From assembly GCF_000285595.1 (NCBI RefSeq), contig NZ_HE611069.1, positions 36,868 to 100,867 on the forward strand: a stretch of DNA of 64,000 nucleotides, in the 5' to 3' direction. This DNA is from Kurthia senegalensis. GTDB lineage: Bacteria; Bacillota; Bacilli; Bacillales_A; Planococcaceae. Position numbers and translations under genes: made by a program. Positions 54,205 to 63,530 of this stretch are shown piece after piece. How positions within the stretch are numbered: position 1 is the stretch's first letter; each line of letters opens with the position of its first letter. A model generated the notes under the pieces. That model saw only the letters and a program-made list of their open reading frames with translations, did no database searches and was not told the DNA's origin.

Positions 54205-54221
54205 CCCACTACCTCCTAACG

Positions 54222-54291
54222 AAAAAAACAGTTGCCCTCACTATAATCGACTTCGCCTCTTTCGGCAACGACTTAGGAGTTCAACTGTTTT
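54222..54291 (-). terminator. Structured terminator of the 4HB chemoreceptor gene
   Basis: A 10-bp outer stem (54225-54234 with 54282-54291) closes a 47-base loop with an inner GCC/GGC hairpin and is followed on the minus strand by T residues. The large loop is unusual. Confidence 0.55.
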
Positions 54292-54294
54292 GCT

Positions 54295-55995
54295 TTAATT
54301 TAATTTATATTTTCCAACGAGCTGCATTAATTGTTCCGCTGTATTCGCTAAATCATCTGCTGATTTCGTCACTTCTTGCATCGATAAACTCGATTGTTCG
54401 ACAGAAGCTGTCGTTTCTTGAATTCCCGCAGAAGATTGTTGAGTCAATGCGGCACTTTCTTCAACGATTTGAGACATTTCTTCACTTTCAGATAACACTT
54501 CATGTAAGCTAAGTGACACTTGTTCGACGTTATGTGCTACTTCGATAATCGAATCATGAATCGTCTTGAAATTGCTACCTGTATGTTGAATTTGAGAAGC
54601 ACCTTGTTCGACCGCTGTATAACCATCTTTTAATGACGTTACGACATCTCCCGTATCTACTTGAATACGTTGAACGATCGTCGTAATATCCGAAATTGAA
54701 TTCGACACTTGCTCTGCCAACTTCCTTACTTCATCCGCTACAACAGCAAACCCTTTTCCTTGTTCGCCTGCTCTCGCCGCTTCAATCGCAGCATTTAACG
54801 CAAGTAAATTCGTCTGGTCTGAAATTTCTTGTATGACTTCAACGAGCTGTGTAATCTCTTTTGAACTATCGTATAAATGATTTACTTTTCGGACAGACTC
54901 TTTCACGATACCATCGATTTTATTCATTTGATTAACCGACTCATCCATTAACAAGTGCCCTTGTTTCGTACTATTCAGTGCATTTTCCGCATGAAGTTGA
55001 ATTTGATCACCACTATGATTTACCTTATCCAAGTGATGCGTGAAACCGTTCATCTTCTGTGCCATGTCCCCCGAACTATTCGCTTGAGATTCGGTACTTC
55101 TTGCGAGATCGGTCATCGTTAACGCAATTTGATCAGAACCTCTCGCCGTTTCATTCGCCGACTGATGCAATTCTTCACTATGTGATGTTAATAACTCTGC
55201 GCTTTTTTGGATTTTCTTAATCATATGTGAATTATTATTTTTTAATTCATTACTAATTTCAACGAGTTCCGCTGTTTCATCGCGGAATAATGTTCGTAAA
55301 TCTTTCCCCGATAAGTCCCCATCTGCTATTTTACGAAGTTGTGCAATGACTCGCTTCATCGGACGCGTAATCGCTTCCGCTGTAAAAATAGCGATACATA
55401 AACCTAGTAACATAATAAATACAGTCACACCAATCGATAATTTAATGACCGCTTGTCCTACAAAAATAGCCTCTTTGCTTTCTTTCATAACTTGCTCTTC
55501 ACGCGTTTGCGCAACCTCACTAAAACCTTCCATTAAATTTCTAGCAGACGTTTGCACTTTTCCTTGTAACAATTGAGAAGCTTCTTCTTTTTTCCCAGCA
55601 TCGTACGTTGCGAATACATCGTCTACAATCATTTGTTGCCAAACTTTATTTTCTTCTAACAATTCTTTAATTTTCTCTGAATTCGTTTTTTGTCGTAAAT
55701 CTTTTTCGAGCACGAGTGCTTCTTCTGAATAGGCATTGAATTGATCTTTGTAATCTCGTTCCCCTGTTAATAAGTAGCCTCTAACGAGTGCAATTCGTTC
55801 GGCAACATTAAAGCTCATTTTTTCATCACTTACGAGTAGTGGCAAACTATCATTACCGAGCGTTTCAATATTTTGATTCATTCGCTGAATTGACACGATG
55901 CTGAATACACTTAATAGTAAATTTAAGCCAATAACAGCTGCAAATCCGACTAACACCTTCGTCTTCAATTTTTTGAAATTGAAATACTTTCTCAT
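54295..55995 (-). CDS. Methyl-accepting chemotaxis protein with four-helix-bundle sensor
   Basis: The 566-residue receptor has a membrane helix at about 14-33 and an extracytoplasmic four-helix bundle of about 150 residues ([21 protein letters not shown] is typical of 4HB_MCP). A second helix near 187-208, a HAMP domain ([21 protein letters not shown]), and the signalling hairpin with [34 protein letters not shown] follow. ATG at 55995 is preceded by GGAGGGTATATTGG. It binds CheW/CheA in the signalling array. The stimulus is unknown. Confidence 0.93.
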   Translation of the reverse strand: MRKYFNFKKLKTKVLVGFAAVIGLNLLLSVFSIVSIQRMNQNIETLGNDSLPLLVSDEKMSFNVAERIALVRGYLLTGERDYKDQFNAYSEEALVLEKDLRQKTNSEKIKELLEENKVWQQMIVDDVFATYDAGKKEEASQLLQGKVQTSARNLMEGFSEVAQTREEQVMKESKEAIFVGQAVIKLSIGVTVFIMLLGLCIAIFTAEAITRPMKRVIAQLRKIADGDLSGKDLRTLFRDETAELVEISNELKNNNSHMIKKIQKSAELLTSHSEELHQSANETARGSDQIALTMTDLARSTESQANSSGDMAQKMNGFTHHLDKVNHSGDQIQLHAENALNSTKQGHLLMDESVNQMNKIDGIVKESVRKVNHLYDSSKEITQLVEVIQEISDQTNLLALNAAIEAARAGEQGKGFAVVADEVRKLAEQVSNSISDITTIVQRIQVDTGDVVTSLKDGYTAVEQGASQIQHTGSNFKTIHDSIIEVAHNVEQVSLSLHEVLSESEEMSQIVEESAALTQQSSAGIQETTASVEQSSLSMQEVTKSADDLANTAEQLMQLVGKYKLN

Positions 55996-56193
55996 CCAAT
56001 ATACCCTCCATAAATAATATATAAGTAACGAAATAAGGTTACTTTTTCCAATTTATTAATTACTATATTACTATTTAACACCGTTAAAAACGCAGTTTAT
56101 TGGACTTTTCATAAAGTCGACACAGTTCAAAAATGAAGGAATTTCATATTTAATAACCATCTGAATAAAACAATAGAAATTCATAAAAAAGTA

Positions 56194-56236
56194 CAAAAAA
56201 AGAACTCATGCCCGTTTTAAATTGGACACAAGTTCT
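56194..56236 (-). terminator. Terminator of yebC
   Basis: A 13-bp stem with three G-T pairs (56201-56213 with 56224-56236), followed on the minus strand by a T run. Confidence 0.7.
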
Positions 56237-56244
56237 ATTAAAAA

Positions 56245-56958
56245 TTAAAGTTCAACGTTGTGATAAACTTGTTGAACATCTTCTAATTCTTCTAAAGCTT
56301 CAAGCATTTTTTCGAACGTTTCTTTCGAAGCATCGTCAAGTTGTACTTCTGTTTGTGGAAGCATTGAAATTTCAGCTACTTGGAATTCTTCAATTCCTTC
56401 TGCTTTTAATGCTTCATCTACTTTTGCAAAATCAACTGGTTCTGCATAAACAACTGTAGAATCGCCTTCTTCAAATACGTCGCGTACATCGATGTCAGCC
56501 ATAATGAACATTTCTAATAAATCATCTGCTGATTTGCCTTCTAAAACGAATACAGCTGTTTTGTTGAACATATAGTCAACAGAACCTTTAACACCCATGT
56601 TACCGCCGTTTTTACCGAATGCAGCACGAACGTCTGAAGCTGTACGGTTTACATTATTTGTTAACGCATCGACAATGACCATAGAACCGTTTGGACCGAA
56701 GCCTTCATAACGTAATTCATCGAACACTTCCTCCACATTACCTTTTGCTTTATCAATTGCGCGGTCGATAATATGTTTTGGTACACTATATGTTTTGGCA
56801 CGTTCTAAAACGATTTTTAGTGCGCCGTTTGATTCTGGATTTGGTTCACCCGATTTAGCTGCTACATAAATTTCACGGCCAAATTTAGCGTTAATACGGC
56901 TAGAATCTTTATCTTTTGCAGCCTTTTTTTCTTTAATGTTATTCCACTTACGTCCCAT
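56245..56958 (-). CDS. yebC: YebC/PmpR family protein (TACO1-like)
   Basis: The 237-residue protein starts [26 protein letters not shown] read as the usual YebC start and has the [23 protein letters not shown] motif. YebC proteins were described as transcription regulators, and more recent work links them to translation of proline-rich stretches. The sequence is closest to the YeeN branch (starting with [11 protein letters not shown]), not the YrbC branch next to ruvABC. ATG at 56958 has weak ribosome-site support (GTGAGTGAATTTAC). The gene is monocistronic. Confidence 0.93.
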   Translation of the reverse strand: MGRKWNNIKEKKAAKDKDSSRINAKFGREIYVAAKSGEPNPESNGALKIVLERAKTYSVPKHIIDRAIDKAKGNVEEVFDELRYEGFGPNGSMVIVDALTNNVNRTASDVRAAFGKNGGNMGVKGSVDYMFNKTAVFVLEGKSADDLLEMFIMADIDVRDVFEEGDSTVVYAEPVDFAKVDEALKAEGIEEFQVAEISMLPQTEVQLDDASKETFEKMLEALEELEDVQQVYHNVEL

Positions 56959-57088
56959 GTAAATTCACTCACTTTCAAATTTAGGATACATTTAAATGAC
57001 GTGTGAGAGGCAGTATTCTGTCCTCACATAAGGACGAGCCATTAATGTGATAATTATACACTATTCGAATACTTGGAAAAAGAATAAT

Positions 57089-57937
57089 TTATAACCCGCT
57101 CGCATTAAATGTATCTCCATGTTCTAAGTCGCCGTACTTATATCCTTTATTTAGCCACTCTACTCGTTGTGCTGAAGTTCCGTGTGTAAACGTATCTGGA
57201 ACGGCATATCCTTGTGCTTGTTTTTGCAACGTATCGTCACCAATCGCATTCGCAGCACGAACCGCTTCTTCAAAATCCGATGCGTCTAAATACTGGCTAT
57301 TATGTTTCGCAAAAACACCTGCATAATAATCTGCTTGTAACTCTAATTTCACCGATAGGCGATTCGCTTCCGCTTTAGATACTTGGCTTTGCTTCTGACT
57401 TACTTTCGTTGATGTACCTAATAAATATTGTACGTGATGCCCGACTTCATGTGCGACAACATATGCCATCGCAAAATCACCTGGTGCTTTAAATTGATCT
57501 TTCAATTCTTGATAAAAGCTTAAATCAATGTATACTTTTTGATCGCCTGGACAATAAAAAGGACCGATGGCAGACGTTGCGTTCCCACAAGCTGTCGCGA
57601 CGCTATTCGTAAATAATACGAGCTTTGGCTCTTTATATGTCAGACCATTTTCTTTAAATACTTCTGTCCAAACTTCTTCCGTATCAGCTAATACAACACT
57701 GACAAACTCCGCCATTTCTTGTTCTTCTGCTGTGGCTTCATAAGAACTTGACTGTGTCGTTTGCTGCGTCGTCGAACTATTGTTTAACATATCTGTTGGA
57801 TTGCCACCAAGTAATGCATAGATAATGACGATAATAATACCAAGGCCGCCGAGACCGCCACCAAGAGCTAAACCACCACCACTCTTACCACGTTGATCCT
57901 CAACATTTTTACTTTGTTTTCTTCCTTTCCATTCCAT
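57089..57937 (-). CDS. Neutral zinc metallopeptidase, YpfJ family
   Basis: The 282-residue protein has a glycine-rich stretch and one membrane helix at about 28-46 (GIIIVIIYALLGG). The zinc motif HEVGHH is in AYVVAHEVGHHVQYLLG, with ELQADYYAG supplying the third ligand. The family (PF04228, YpfJ) is membrane anchored with its catalytic part outside; the substrates are not known. ATG at 57937 has GAGGTG seven bases upstream; the frame extends to 57952 with poor ribosome-site spacing. It stands alone between yebC and a chemoreceptor. Confidence 0.92.
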   Translation of the reverse strand: MEWKGRKQSKNVEDQRGKSGGGLALGGGLGGLGIIIVIIYALLGGNPTDMLNNSSTTQQTTQSSSYEATAEEQEMAEFVSVVLADTEEVWTEVFKENGLTYKEPKLVLFTNSVATACGNATSAIGPFYCPGDQKVYIDLSFYQELKDQFKAPGDFAMAYVVAHEVGHHVQYLLGTSTKVSQKQSQVSKAEANRLSVKLELQADYYAGVFAKHNSQYLDASDFEEAVRAANAIGDDTLQKQAQGYAVPDTFTHGTSAQRVEWLNKGYKYGDLEHGDTFNASGL

Positions 57938-58016
57938 CAGACTGCACCTCATTTCATCGTTTGTATACCCTTATTTTGCCACAAGAAAACAGTGAGCGGA
58001 ACCCACTGTTTATGTT

Positions 58017-59540
58017 CTAAGCATTTCGAATTTCATCTGATGAGAATGCCATATCTTTCGCTAACTCTTTTAAAACGTGCGCGAGCTGTGCGGTCCTTTT
58101 CACATTCATTACTTGTTCTTCAGCATGTGCCATAATCGCAGAAGCTGTTTGTTGATTTTCTTTTAATAAAGCGGTAATACGATCTAAATTTTTTAGCGTT
58201 GATTTTGAACTCGTATCCACTTGAATCGTATGTTCCGTTGATTGTTCTAACAATTTCGTCGTATCGATTGTATCGCTCGTAATCGACGCAAACGTTTCTT
58301 CTGAATCATTCATATACGTATTACTTTGCTGTAGCTCGTTTAAAACATCTTTCATTTCTTCTAACATTTTATTCGCATCTCCGACGATTTGTCCGATTTG
58401 AGTTTGAATCGTCGTTGCCGTCGCATCAGACGCCTCTGCTAAATTCGATACTTCTTTTGCTACAACAGCAAACCCACGACCGTGTTCCCCTGCTCTTGAC
58501 GCTTCAATCGATGCGTTTAACGATAATAATTTCGTCTGATTCGCAATACCATTAATTTGTTGAGCTAACACATCCACTTGCTGTACTTGTTTTTGATACG
58601 ATTCAATCGTCATTGCTAAACGATTAACCGATGACGCCGATTTTTCAAACTGCTGCTGTGTATTAATCATCAGCTCTTTCCCGCTCATCGCATTTTCAGA
58701 CACTTCTCGTGCTTTCGTTTTACTTTCAATCGCTAATTCCGTTACTGTGGATAACTTTTCGCTCAATGCACGCATTTCTTTTTCCGACAGTTCTAAGTCT
58801 TCTACTTGTAAGGCGATCGTCGTCGTTAAATCCGTAATCGATGTTCTCGTATGCTCAATAGCTGTATGTGATTGACTAGAACTTGCTACTAATTCTTCTG
58901 CTGTATTTTGTAAGCTTTCCATCGTTTTATCAAATGTCGCAACAATCGACTGGCGCTCCTCCGCTAACAGACGATCACGCTCTGACTCTTCAGCTTTCAC
59001 TTCATCATTCCGTTGCATAATAAGAACGATATTGGCTCCACTCGTGAACAATAAAAAGACGGCATGAATCATCAACAGTGAAAAGTGATATTCGTGGCTA
59101 CCGCAAATGAGTTGCGGGAATAAAAAATACCCGAGTAAATGATGAACAGCGAAAATCCCTGTACTTAGTAATACCATTCGAACAGAACCTAAGAAAGATA
59201 CCATCGCAATAACCATAAATACTGAAAAATGATATTCTACAAGACCGTTACCCATCGCAATAATTGCGATGGAAGCGAACGTTAACGTTAACGTAAATAC
59301 AATCGGCAATGCGCTATGTTGTTTATTAAGTTTGTATAAGATGAAACTCATGAACAACAATAAAAGAGGCAGTGCAAAAAATGTCCATTTCAAAATGAAC
59401 AATGGCATCGATAATTCAACACCGTGATGCGCCATGCTATACGCGTGTAAAAAATTAAATTGTTGGTGTAAGACCATTACGATTAAAACAATGCCTACCG
59501 TTAACGATGATAACCACAGCATTAGTTTATTTTTATTCAT
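58017..59540 (-). CDS. Chemoreceptor with multi-helix, histidine-rich membrane sensor
   Basis: The 507-residue protein has six predicted N-terminal helices (about residues 5-180) rather than a periplasmic domain, followed by a cytoplasmic coiled coil and the MCP hairpin with [28 protein letters not shown]. The membrane part is rich in histidine: H25, H32, H38, H39, H104, H133, H134, H149, H152 and H159, in motifs EYHFSVFM and VHHLLGYF. No HAMP domain is apparent. Such receptors may sense from within the membrane (heme, quinone or metal binding is possible). ATG at 59540 with GAGG eight bases upstream was chosen over ATG 59561. Confidence 0.88.
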   Translation of the reverse strand: MNKNKLMLWLSSLTVGIVLIVMVLHQQFNFLHAYSMAHHGVELSMPLFILKWTFFALPLLLLFMSFILYKLNKQHSALPIVFTLTLTFASIAIIAMGNGLVEYHFSVFMVIAMVSFLGSVRMVLLSTGIFAVHHLLGYFLFPQLICGSHEYHFSLLMIHAVFLLFTSGANIVLIMQRNDEVKAEESERDRLLAEERQSIVATFDKTMESLQNTAEELVASSSQSHTAIEHTRTSITDLTTTIALQVEDLELSEKEMRALSEKLSTVTELAIESKTKAREVSENAMSGKELMINTQQQFEKSASSVNRLAMTIESYQKQVQQVDVLAQQINGIANQTKLLSLNASIEASRAGEHGRGFAVVAKEVSNLAEASDATATTIQTQIGQIVGDANKMLEEMKDVLNELQQSNTYMNDSEETFASITSDTIDTTKLLEQSTEHTIQVDTSSKSTLKNLDRITALLKENQQTASAIMAHAEEQVMNVKRTAQLAHVLKELAKDMAFSSDEIRNA

Positions 59541-59561
59541 GAAGCATACCTCATCCCTCAT

Positions 59562-59789
59562 TATTATGTTTACCTAATATAATTCCATTATTCCCCTTAT
59601 CAAGTGATAAAAAAACTATTTTTTTAATGTTTTATTGTATCTTTAGAACTATTTTATGTACATAGTTTTTATAACGAGCATTGCTATAGTCGAAACTATC
59701 GAAGAAATATGTCATTCATCTAAAAAGCACTCGAGTGCATCAAGGAAATTTTGAATTGTCTTATTTACAATGGGACCCTATCCTTTCCA
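59562..59789. other. Intergenic region without a gene
   Basis: It contains a perfect 12-base palindrome (59727-59738) and a short ATAGT-CGAA-ACTAT hairpin near 59690. No coding frame was recognised. Confidence 0.4.
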
Positions 59790-59836
59790 AAAATAAAACT
59801 ACCTTTCTCCAGTTCAACACCGGAAAAAGGTAGTTT
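59790..59836 (-). terminator. Terminator of the tyrosine phosphatase gene
   Basis: An 11-bp stem (59796-59806 with 59826-59836) with an inner CC/GG part, followed on the minus strand by TTTTATTTTTGG; it also carries a T-rich plus side. Confidence 0.6.
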
Positions 59837-59899
59837 AAGGTTTTAAAAACACATAAGGCTTGGCACTTCTTTCGTAGGTCAGTTCCAAATGCGTCCTTT

Positions 59900-60346
59900 T
59901 TAATTTTCTAATCGACGCAATAATTGCTTACAACTTTCTAAGCAAAGCGTATACGTTTCTTCAAAATCTCCTGTGTAGTATGGGTCAGGTACGTTTTTCG
60001 TCTCGTGCTGAATCGTATCGAGTAATTTACTAATGCGTACGTCTCCTACAATTTTTTTCGTTTGTCGTACGTTGTCATCGTCCATGCAAATGAAATAATC
60101 AAATTGTGCAGCATCTTCTTTTACTAAAGGACGACTGTACATCCCTTCCGTTGAAATATCATATTGTTTTAATTTTTTCAACGTTCCTTCGTGAGGACAT
60201 TCTCCCTCATGCCAGCCTGATGTTCCTGCTGAATCAATCGTATATCGATTTTGTAGACCTTCTTTTCGTACGAGATCACGAAAAATAGCTTCTGCCATCG
60301 GAGAACGGCAAATGTTTCCTAAACAAATAAATAAAACGCGTTTCAT
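59900..60346 (-). CDS. Low-molecular-weight protein-tyrosine phosphatase
   Basis: The 148-residue enzyme has the catalytic loop CLGNICRSP (cysteine 8 and arginine 14 in this numbering) right after the first strand and the general-acid aspartate in VPDPYYTGDFEE. It resembles YfkJ of B. subtilis, involved in ethanol and stress resistance. The frame extends to 60421, but ATG at 60346 with AGGGGG six bases upstream gives the usual N terminus MKRVLFICLG. It lies after the signal peptidase gene, with a hairpin between them. Confidence 0.94.
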   Translation of the reverse strand: MKRVLFICLGNICRSPMAEAIFRDLVRKEGLQNRYTIDSAGTSGWHEGECPHEGTLKKLKQYDISTEGMYSRPLVKEDAAQFDYFICMDDDNVRQTKKIVGDVRISKLLDTIQHETKNVPDPYYTGDFEETYTLCLESCKQLLRRLEN

Positions 60347-60370
60347 ATTCATCCCCCTATTTGTATAAAT

Positions 60371-60404
60371 AAAAAAGGTTAAGCGCTTATGCAACCTAAC
60401 CTTT
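60371..60404 (-). terminator. Terminator of the signal peptidase gene
   Basis: An 8-bp stem (60374-60381 with 60397-60404) with a 15-base loop and a T run on the minus strand. Confidence 0.65.
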
Positions 60405-60411
60405 ACTTTAT

Positions 60412-60960
60412 TTATTTCCAAGGATAATAGCGGAATAATACTTTCCCGTCGATGGCATCACGTTTAATGAATCCATACATACGGCTATCACTACTATTCG
60501 GACGATTATCCCCTAATACGAAATAAGAATCTTTCGGTACAGTTTTCTCACCCGTCACTTCTTGCATTGTAAAGTCGACTGTATATTGATCGCCTACTTC
60601 TTCTTCATACGTTTGTGCCGCTTTTTTTATGTAAGGCTCTTTTACTTCCTTACCGTTCACAAACAATTTCTCATCTTCTACTTTTACTGTATCACCTGGT
60701 AAACCAATAACACGTTTAATGTAATGATCATCTTCTACAGGCGATTGGAAAACGATGACGTCATCTCGGTCGATACTGCCTGGTTTCCAAATCATAATGC
60801 GATCATTGTCATGGTACGTTGGCTCCATTGATTCTCCTTTTACGGTTACAGGAGAAATTAAAAATTGGCGCACAACAAAAGCAATAACGATTGCAATTAA
60901 AATGGGCCATACCCAAGACATGAGCTCTTTTGATTTACTTTTCTTATTTTGCTCTTCCAT
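60412..60960 (-). CDS. Type I signal peptidase
   Basis: The 182-residue protein has a single membrane helix at about 14-33 and then the catalytic domain outside. The serine nucleophile is in VKGESMEPTY and the general-base lysine in HYIKRVIGLPGD; GDNRPNSSDSR is box E. It cleaves signal peptides of exported proteins, like SipS/SipT. ATG at 60960 has AAAGGTGA upstream and yields the normal short cytoplasmic end (MEEQNKKSKSKE); an open frame to 61026 lacks a ribosome site. Confidence 0.95.
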   Translation of the reverse strand: MEEQNKKSKSKELMSWVWPILIAIVIAFVVRQFLISPVTVKGESMEPTYHDNDRIMIWKPGSIDRDDVIVFQSPVEDDHYIKRVIGLPGDTVKVEDEKLFVNGKEVKEPYIKKAAQTYEEEVGDQYTVDFTMQEVTGEKTVPKDSYFVLGDNRPNSSDSRMYGFIKRDAIDGKVLFRYYPWK

Positions 60961-61046
60961 TTTTTCATCACCTTTACAATTACAAATTCTTTCCTCATTA
61001 TGCCATTCTTTTTCATTGAACGCCATTAACGAGGAAAGGTTGCGAC

Positions 61047-61082
61047 AAAAAAAGCACTCACGCCAGCGCGAATGCCTCTTTT
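61047..61082 (-). terminator. Terminator of the XRE-family gene
   Basis: A stem of about ten pairs including G-T pairs (61050-61082), followed on the minus strand by seven T residues. Confidence 0.65.
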
Positions 61083-61104
61083 CTACTTAAACTTAATACC
61101 CCAA

Positions 61105-61392
61105 TTAGTTTATGTACTGCTTCAAGTCTTCTAAATGATCACTTGTAATGCCTAAAACTTCATAAACTTTTCTTAATGTTGTTTCACGAACTTTCGTATC
61201 CCCACGCTCAATACGACTAACTGTTTTTTGTGTAACATTTGCTTTTTCAGCAAGTTCAGACTGCGTCAAACCAACGTTCATGCGTTGTTTAAAAATGATT
61301 TGACTACGGTGTTCAGCCATTTTTTCTAAAATTGACTTTTCACGTACTGCTTTACTTTCTTCTGCGTTTTCTAAAATGTTAACTGTTACCAT
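61105..61392 (-). CDS. Helix-turn-helix regulator, XRE family
   Basis: The 95-residue protein has the XRE fold in residues about 35-90: GLTQSELAEKANVTQKTVSRIERGD is a canonical helix-turn-helix. There is no ligand-binding domain. It resembles antitoxin-like or phage repressor-like small regulators, but there is no toxin gene beside it. ATG at 61392 has GGTGG five bases upstream; the open frame goes on to 61449. Targets are unknown. Confidence 0.85.
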   Translation of the reverse strand: MVTVNILENAEESKAVREKSILEKMAEHRSQIIFKQRMNVGLTQSELAEKANVTQKTVSRIERGDTKVRETTLRKVYEVLGITSDHLEDLKQYIN

Positions 61393-61488
61393 TGAATCCA
61401 CCACTCCTATATTGGTATTTGTATGAATTTCAAACAGCAGCATTTCCAAAAATAGTTATTCGATTACGCGATGCCCCTTTGCGTATGA

Positions 61489-62091
61489 CTATTTCTCAGC
61501 AGCAATTTTTTCCTTCAATTGTTGTTGAAGATCCATCAGTGCCTTTTCTAATAAATGTGTATACTCTTCTCGACCTTCTTTGCCTTTTGCAGTTACATAA
61601 AATGGTTCACCAAAAATTAAGTAACCTTTTTGACGGCGAAAAACATCTTTCGGAGTATTCGGCCCAATGTATGCTGCAGGAACTACTGGCGCTTTCGATA
61701 ATTGCGCAATTGTAATTGTTCCTTGCTTTAATGAATCACCCTCTGCATTACGAGTACCACTCGGAAAAATCCCTACGATTTTCCCTTCTTTTAAAAGTTG
61801 ACGTGGTATTTTAATAACGCTCGGTCCTGGATTCTCACGATCTACTGGGAAAGCTTTCATTTTCTTAATAAACCATCCAAGTCCTTTTATTTCAAACAAT
61901 TGCTTCTTCGCCATAAAATGAATTGGCGTTGGATAAATAGAAACCCCTAAATTTAAAATATCAATCCAACCTGTATGCGTACATGCAATAATACAACCGC
62001 CCTCTGCCGGTATATTATGCTTATTAAACACTTCTGCTTTATTAAATAAACCTAAAAACCATTTGACAAATTTGCCTATAAATTTATACAT
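61489..62091 (-). CDS. plsC: 1-acyl-glycerol-3-phosphate acyltransferase
   Basis: The 200-residue protein transfers an acyl group to lysophosphatidate in phospholipid synthesis. The catalytic HX4D is HTGWID and the substrate motif is FPSGTRNAEG (a Ser for Glu variant of FPEGTR), with PVVPAAYIG as motif IV. A hydrophobic N-terminal stretch (about 5-16) anchors it. ATG at 62091 follows GGAGAG by six bases; the upstream frame to 62172 is not needed. Confidence 0.92.
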   Translation of the reverse strand: MYKFIGKFVKWFLGLFNKAEVFNKHNIPAEGGCIIACTHTGWIDILNLGVSIYPTPIHFMAKKQLFEIKGLGWFIKKMKAFPVDRENPGPSVIKIPRQLLKEGKIVGIFPSGTRNAEGDSLKQGTITIAQLSKAPVVPAAYIGPNTPKDVFRRQKGYLIFGEPFYVTAKGKEGREEYTHLLEKALMDLQQQLKEKIAAEK

Positions 62092-62172
62092 CGAACTCTC
62101 TCCAACTCCAACAGAATATTGAGCCAATCTTGCTCTACTCTGTATCGTGCCTTTTTTAGATGAAATCGTCAA

Positions 62173-62491
62173 CCTTTAAACAATTCCATACTAAAATACA
62201 TTTTTTTGAAAGCATTAGGTTTTCTATCTTCCTTTACCTAATTATTGTAAATGAATTTTCAAAAAATTAAAGCCCTATTTATAAACAATCTTTCAATTAT
62301 TTAGTTTTTTCAAAATATTTACGTATAAAAGAGCATTTTCTGTCATAAACGACCGATTTGATTTTCATAAAAAAAAGGAGAGTGATCTATTCATACGAAT
62401 CTTTTTGTATAAAATAGTTCTACATGTCCTACTGACATAGATTTTGTACAGTATAATAATCCAATTTTTTACTTTTAAATCATTAGAAAAG
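62173..62491. other. AT-rich intergenic region
   Basis: It contains GGAGAGTGATCT-like ribosome-site sequence near 62381 but no start codon in frame, and a TATAATAA near 62452. I see no gene, repeat or clear terminator here. Confidence 0.4.
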
Positions 62492-63010
62492 CTAGGTTTT
62501 GCGCATTTGTTTTGTTAAAAAACCGCCATTGAGTTTATTCGGTTCATACGAAACGATAAACGCTTTCGGAGACATTTCTAAAATTGTATAGCGAAGCTTC
62601 TTTTCATTTTTTCTTTTTGCGATGACCGTCATACAAATTTTACGGCCGTCTTTCCCATCCGCCATCCAAGAAGTGACACCATACCCATTTTGTCTTAATA
62701 AAGGAACGACTTGAATTTCCGTTTCATTAACGATGATTTCAAACATCACATAACCTAAAGCGAGGCGGCGTTCAATTAAACTACCGACAAAGACACCGAG
62801 CCCCCATCCGAAACAGTACGCAGTCATATTCCATGGGTTGCTAATTTCATCTAACACCATCGTTAAACCAATTAAATAAATAAACACCTCGAGCATCGAT
62901 AAACCAGAGGCTGTTTTCGTATAACCCTTAATGACTAAAATCATACGCAGCGTCGTTAGCGTCATATAAATAACATTGATTATAATAATGAGAAGAATCG
63001 TTTGAAGCAT
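62492..63010 (-). CDS. UPF0316/DUF2179-type membrane protein
   Basis: The 172-residue protein has three predicted membrane helices (about 1-20, 35-52 and 60-80) and a soluble C-terminal domain. The patterns MTLTTLRMILVIKGYT and MLEVFIYLIGLTMVLDEI match UPF0316 (YebE-like) proteins. The family's C-terminal domain resembles DUF2179, found in YitT-like membrane proteins. The function is unknown. AGGAGGTGTAAG precedes ATG at 63010. Confidence 0.88.
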   Translation of the reverse strand: MLQTILLIIIINVIYMTLTTLRMILVIKGYTKTASGLSMLEVFIYLIGLTMVLDEISNPWNMTAYCFGWGLGVFVGSLIERRLALGYVMFEIIVNETEIQVVPLLRQNGYGVTSWMADGKDGRKICMTVIAKRKNEKKLRYTILEMSPKAFIVSYEPNKLNGGFLTKQMRKT

Positions 63011-63070
63011 CTTACACCTCCTTCTACATTATTCCCAACTTTTTTATTTTCACACAATGCGATTCATTCC

Positions 63071-63103
63071 AAATAAAAAGCCTACACAAAATCCGTGCAG
63101 ACT
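63071..63103 (-). terminator. Terminator of the small membrane protein gene
   Basis: A 9-bp stem with two G-T pairs (63079-63087 with 63095-63103), followed on the minus strand by TTTTTATTT. Confidence 0.65.
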
Positions 63104-63129
63104 AAACGAAAGTCAATATTATTTATTTC

Positions 63130-63345
63130 TTATTGTAACGGTTTCTTTTTCGTTCCGTTTTTATGCGCTCGCGCATCTTCTTTTTGTAAAAAGAAATATA
63201 GTAAAATAATAGCAATCATATTTAGTAAAATACCGATGATTAATAATGTCCATTGAATTTTAGGCGGCAGAATATGTGTGACGCCAAACGTAATACATAA
63301 GCATCCGATCACAATGACCATTAAATATGCAGGCAGCCGATTCAT
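63130..63345 (-). CDS. Small two-helix membrane protein, unknown
   Basis: The 71-residue protein has two hydrophobic segments (about 8-26 and 32-53) and a basic tail (HKNGTKKKPLQ). GAAGGGAGGCAGAAAA before ATG at 63345 is a good ribosome site. I do not recognise a family; nothing in the sequence suggests a specific role. Confidence 0.7.
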   Translation of the reverse strand: MNRLPAYLMVIVIGCLCITFGVTHILPPKIQWTLLIIGILLNMIAIILLYFFLQKEDARAHKNGTKKKPLQ

Positions 63346-63530
63346 TTTTCTGCCTCCCTTCTTTTATTATTAGCAATGCTAACATTTATTGTTCAAAATG
63401 TCTAAATTATTCGTTGTTTCATAGTTTAATTATTACATTACGATATCATTCTCGGAAATAATTAGGCATAAAGCTATTTTTATGGTACGTTTTTTATAAA
63501 TAAACTGCTTCAAGAAAGGACGTTTGGCTA

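Noticed and set aside
59727..59738. Perfect 12-base palindrome between genes, possible operator
   Set aside because: It is short, has no promoter next to it and appears once as far as I could see, so chance is likely.
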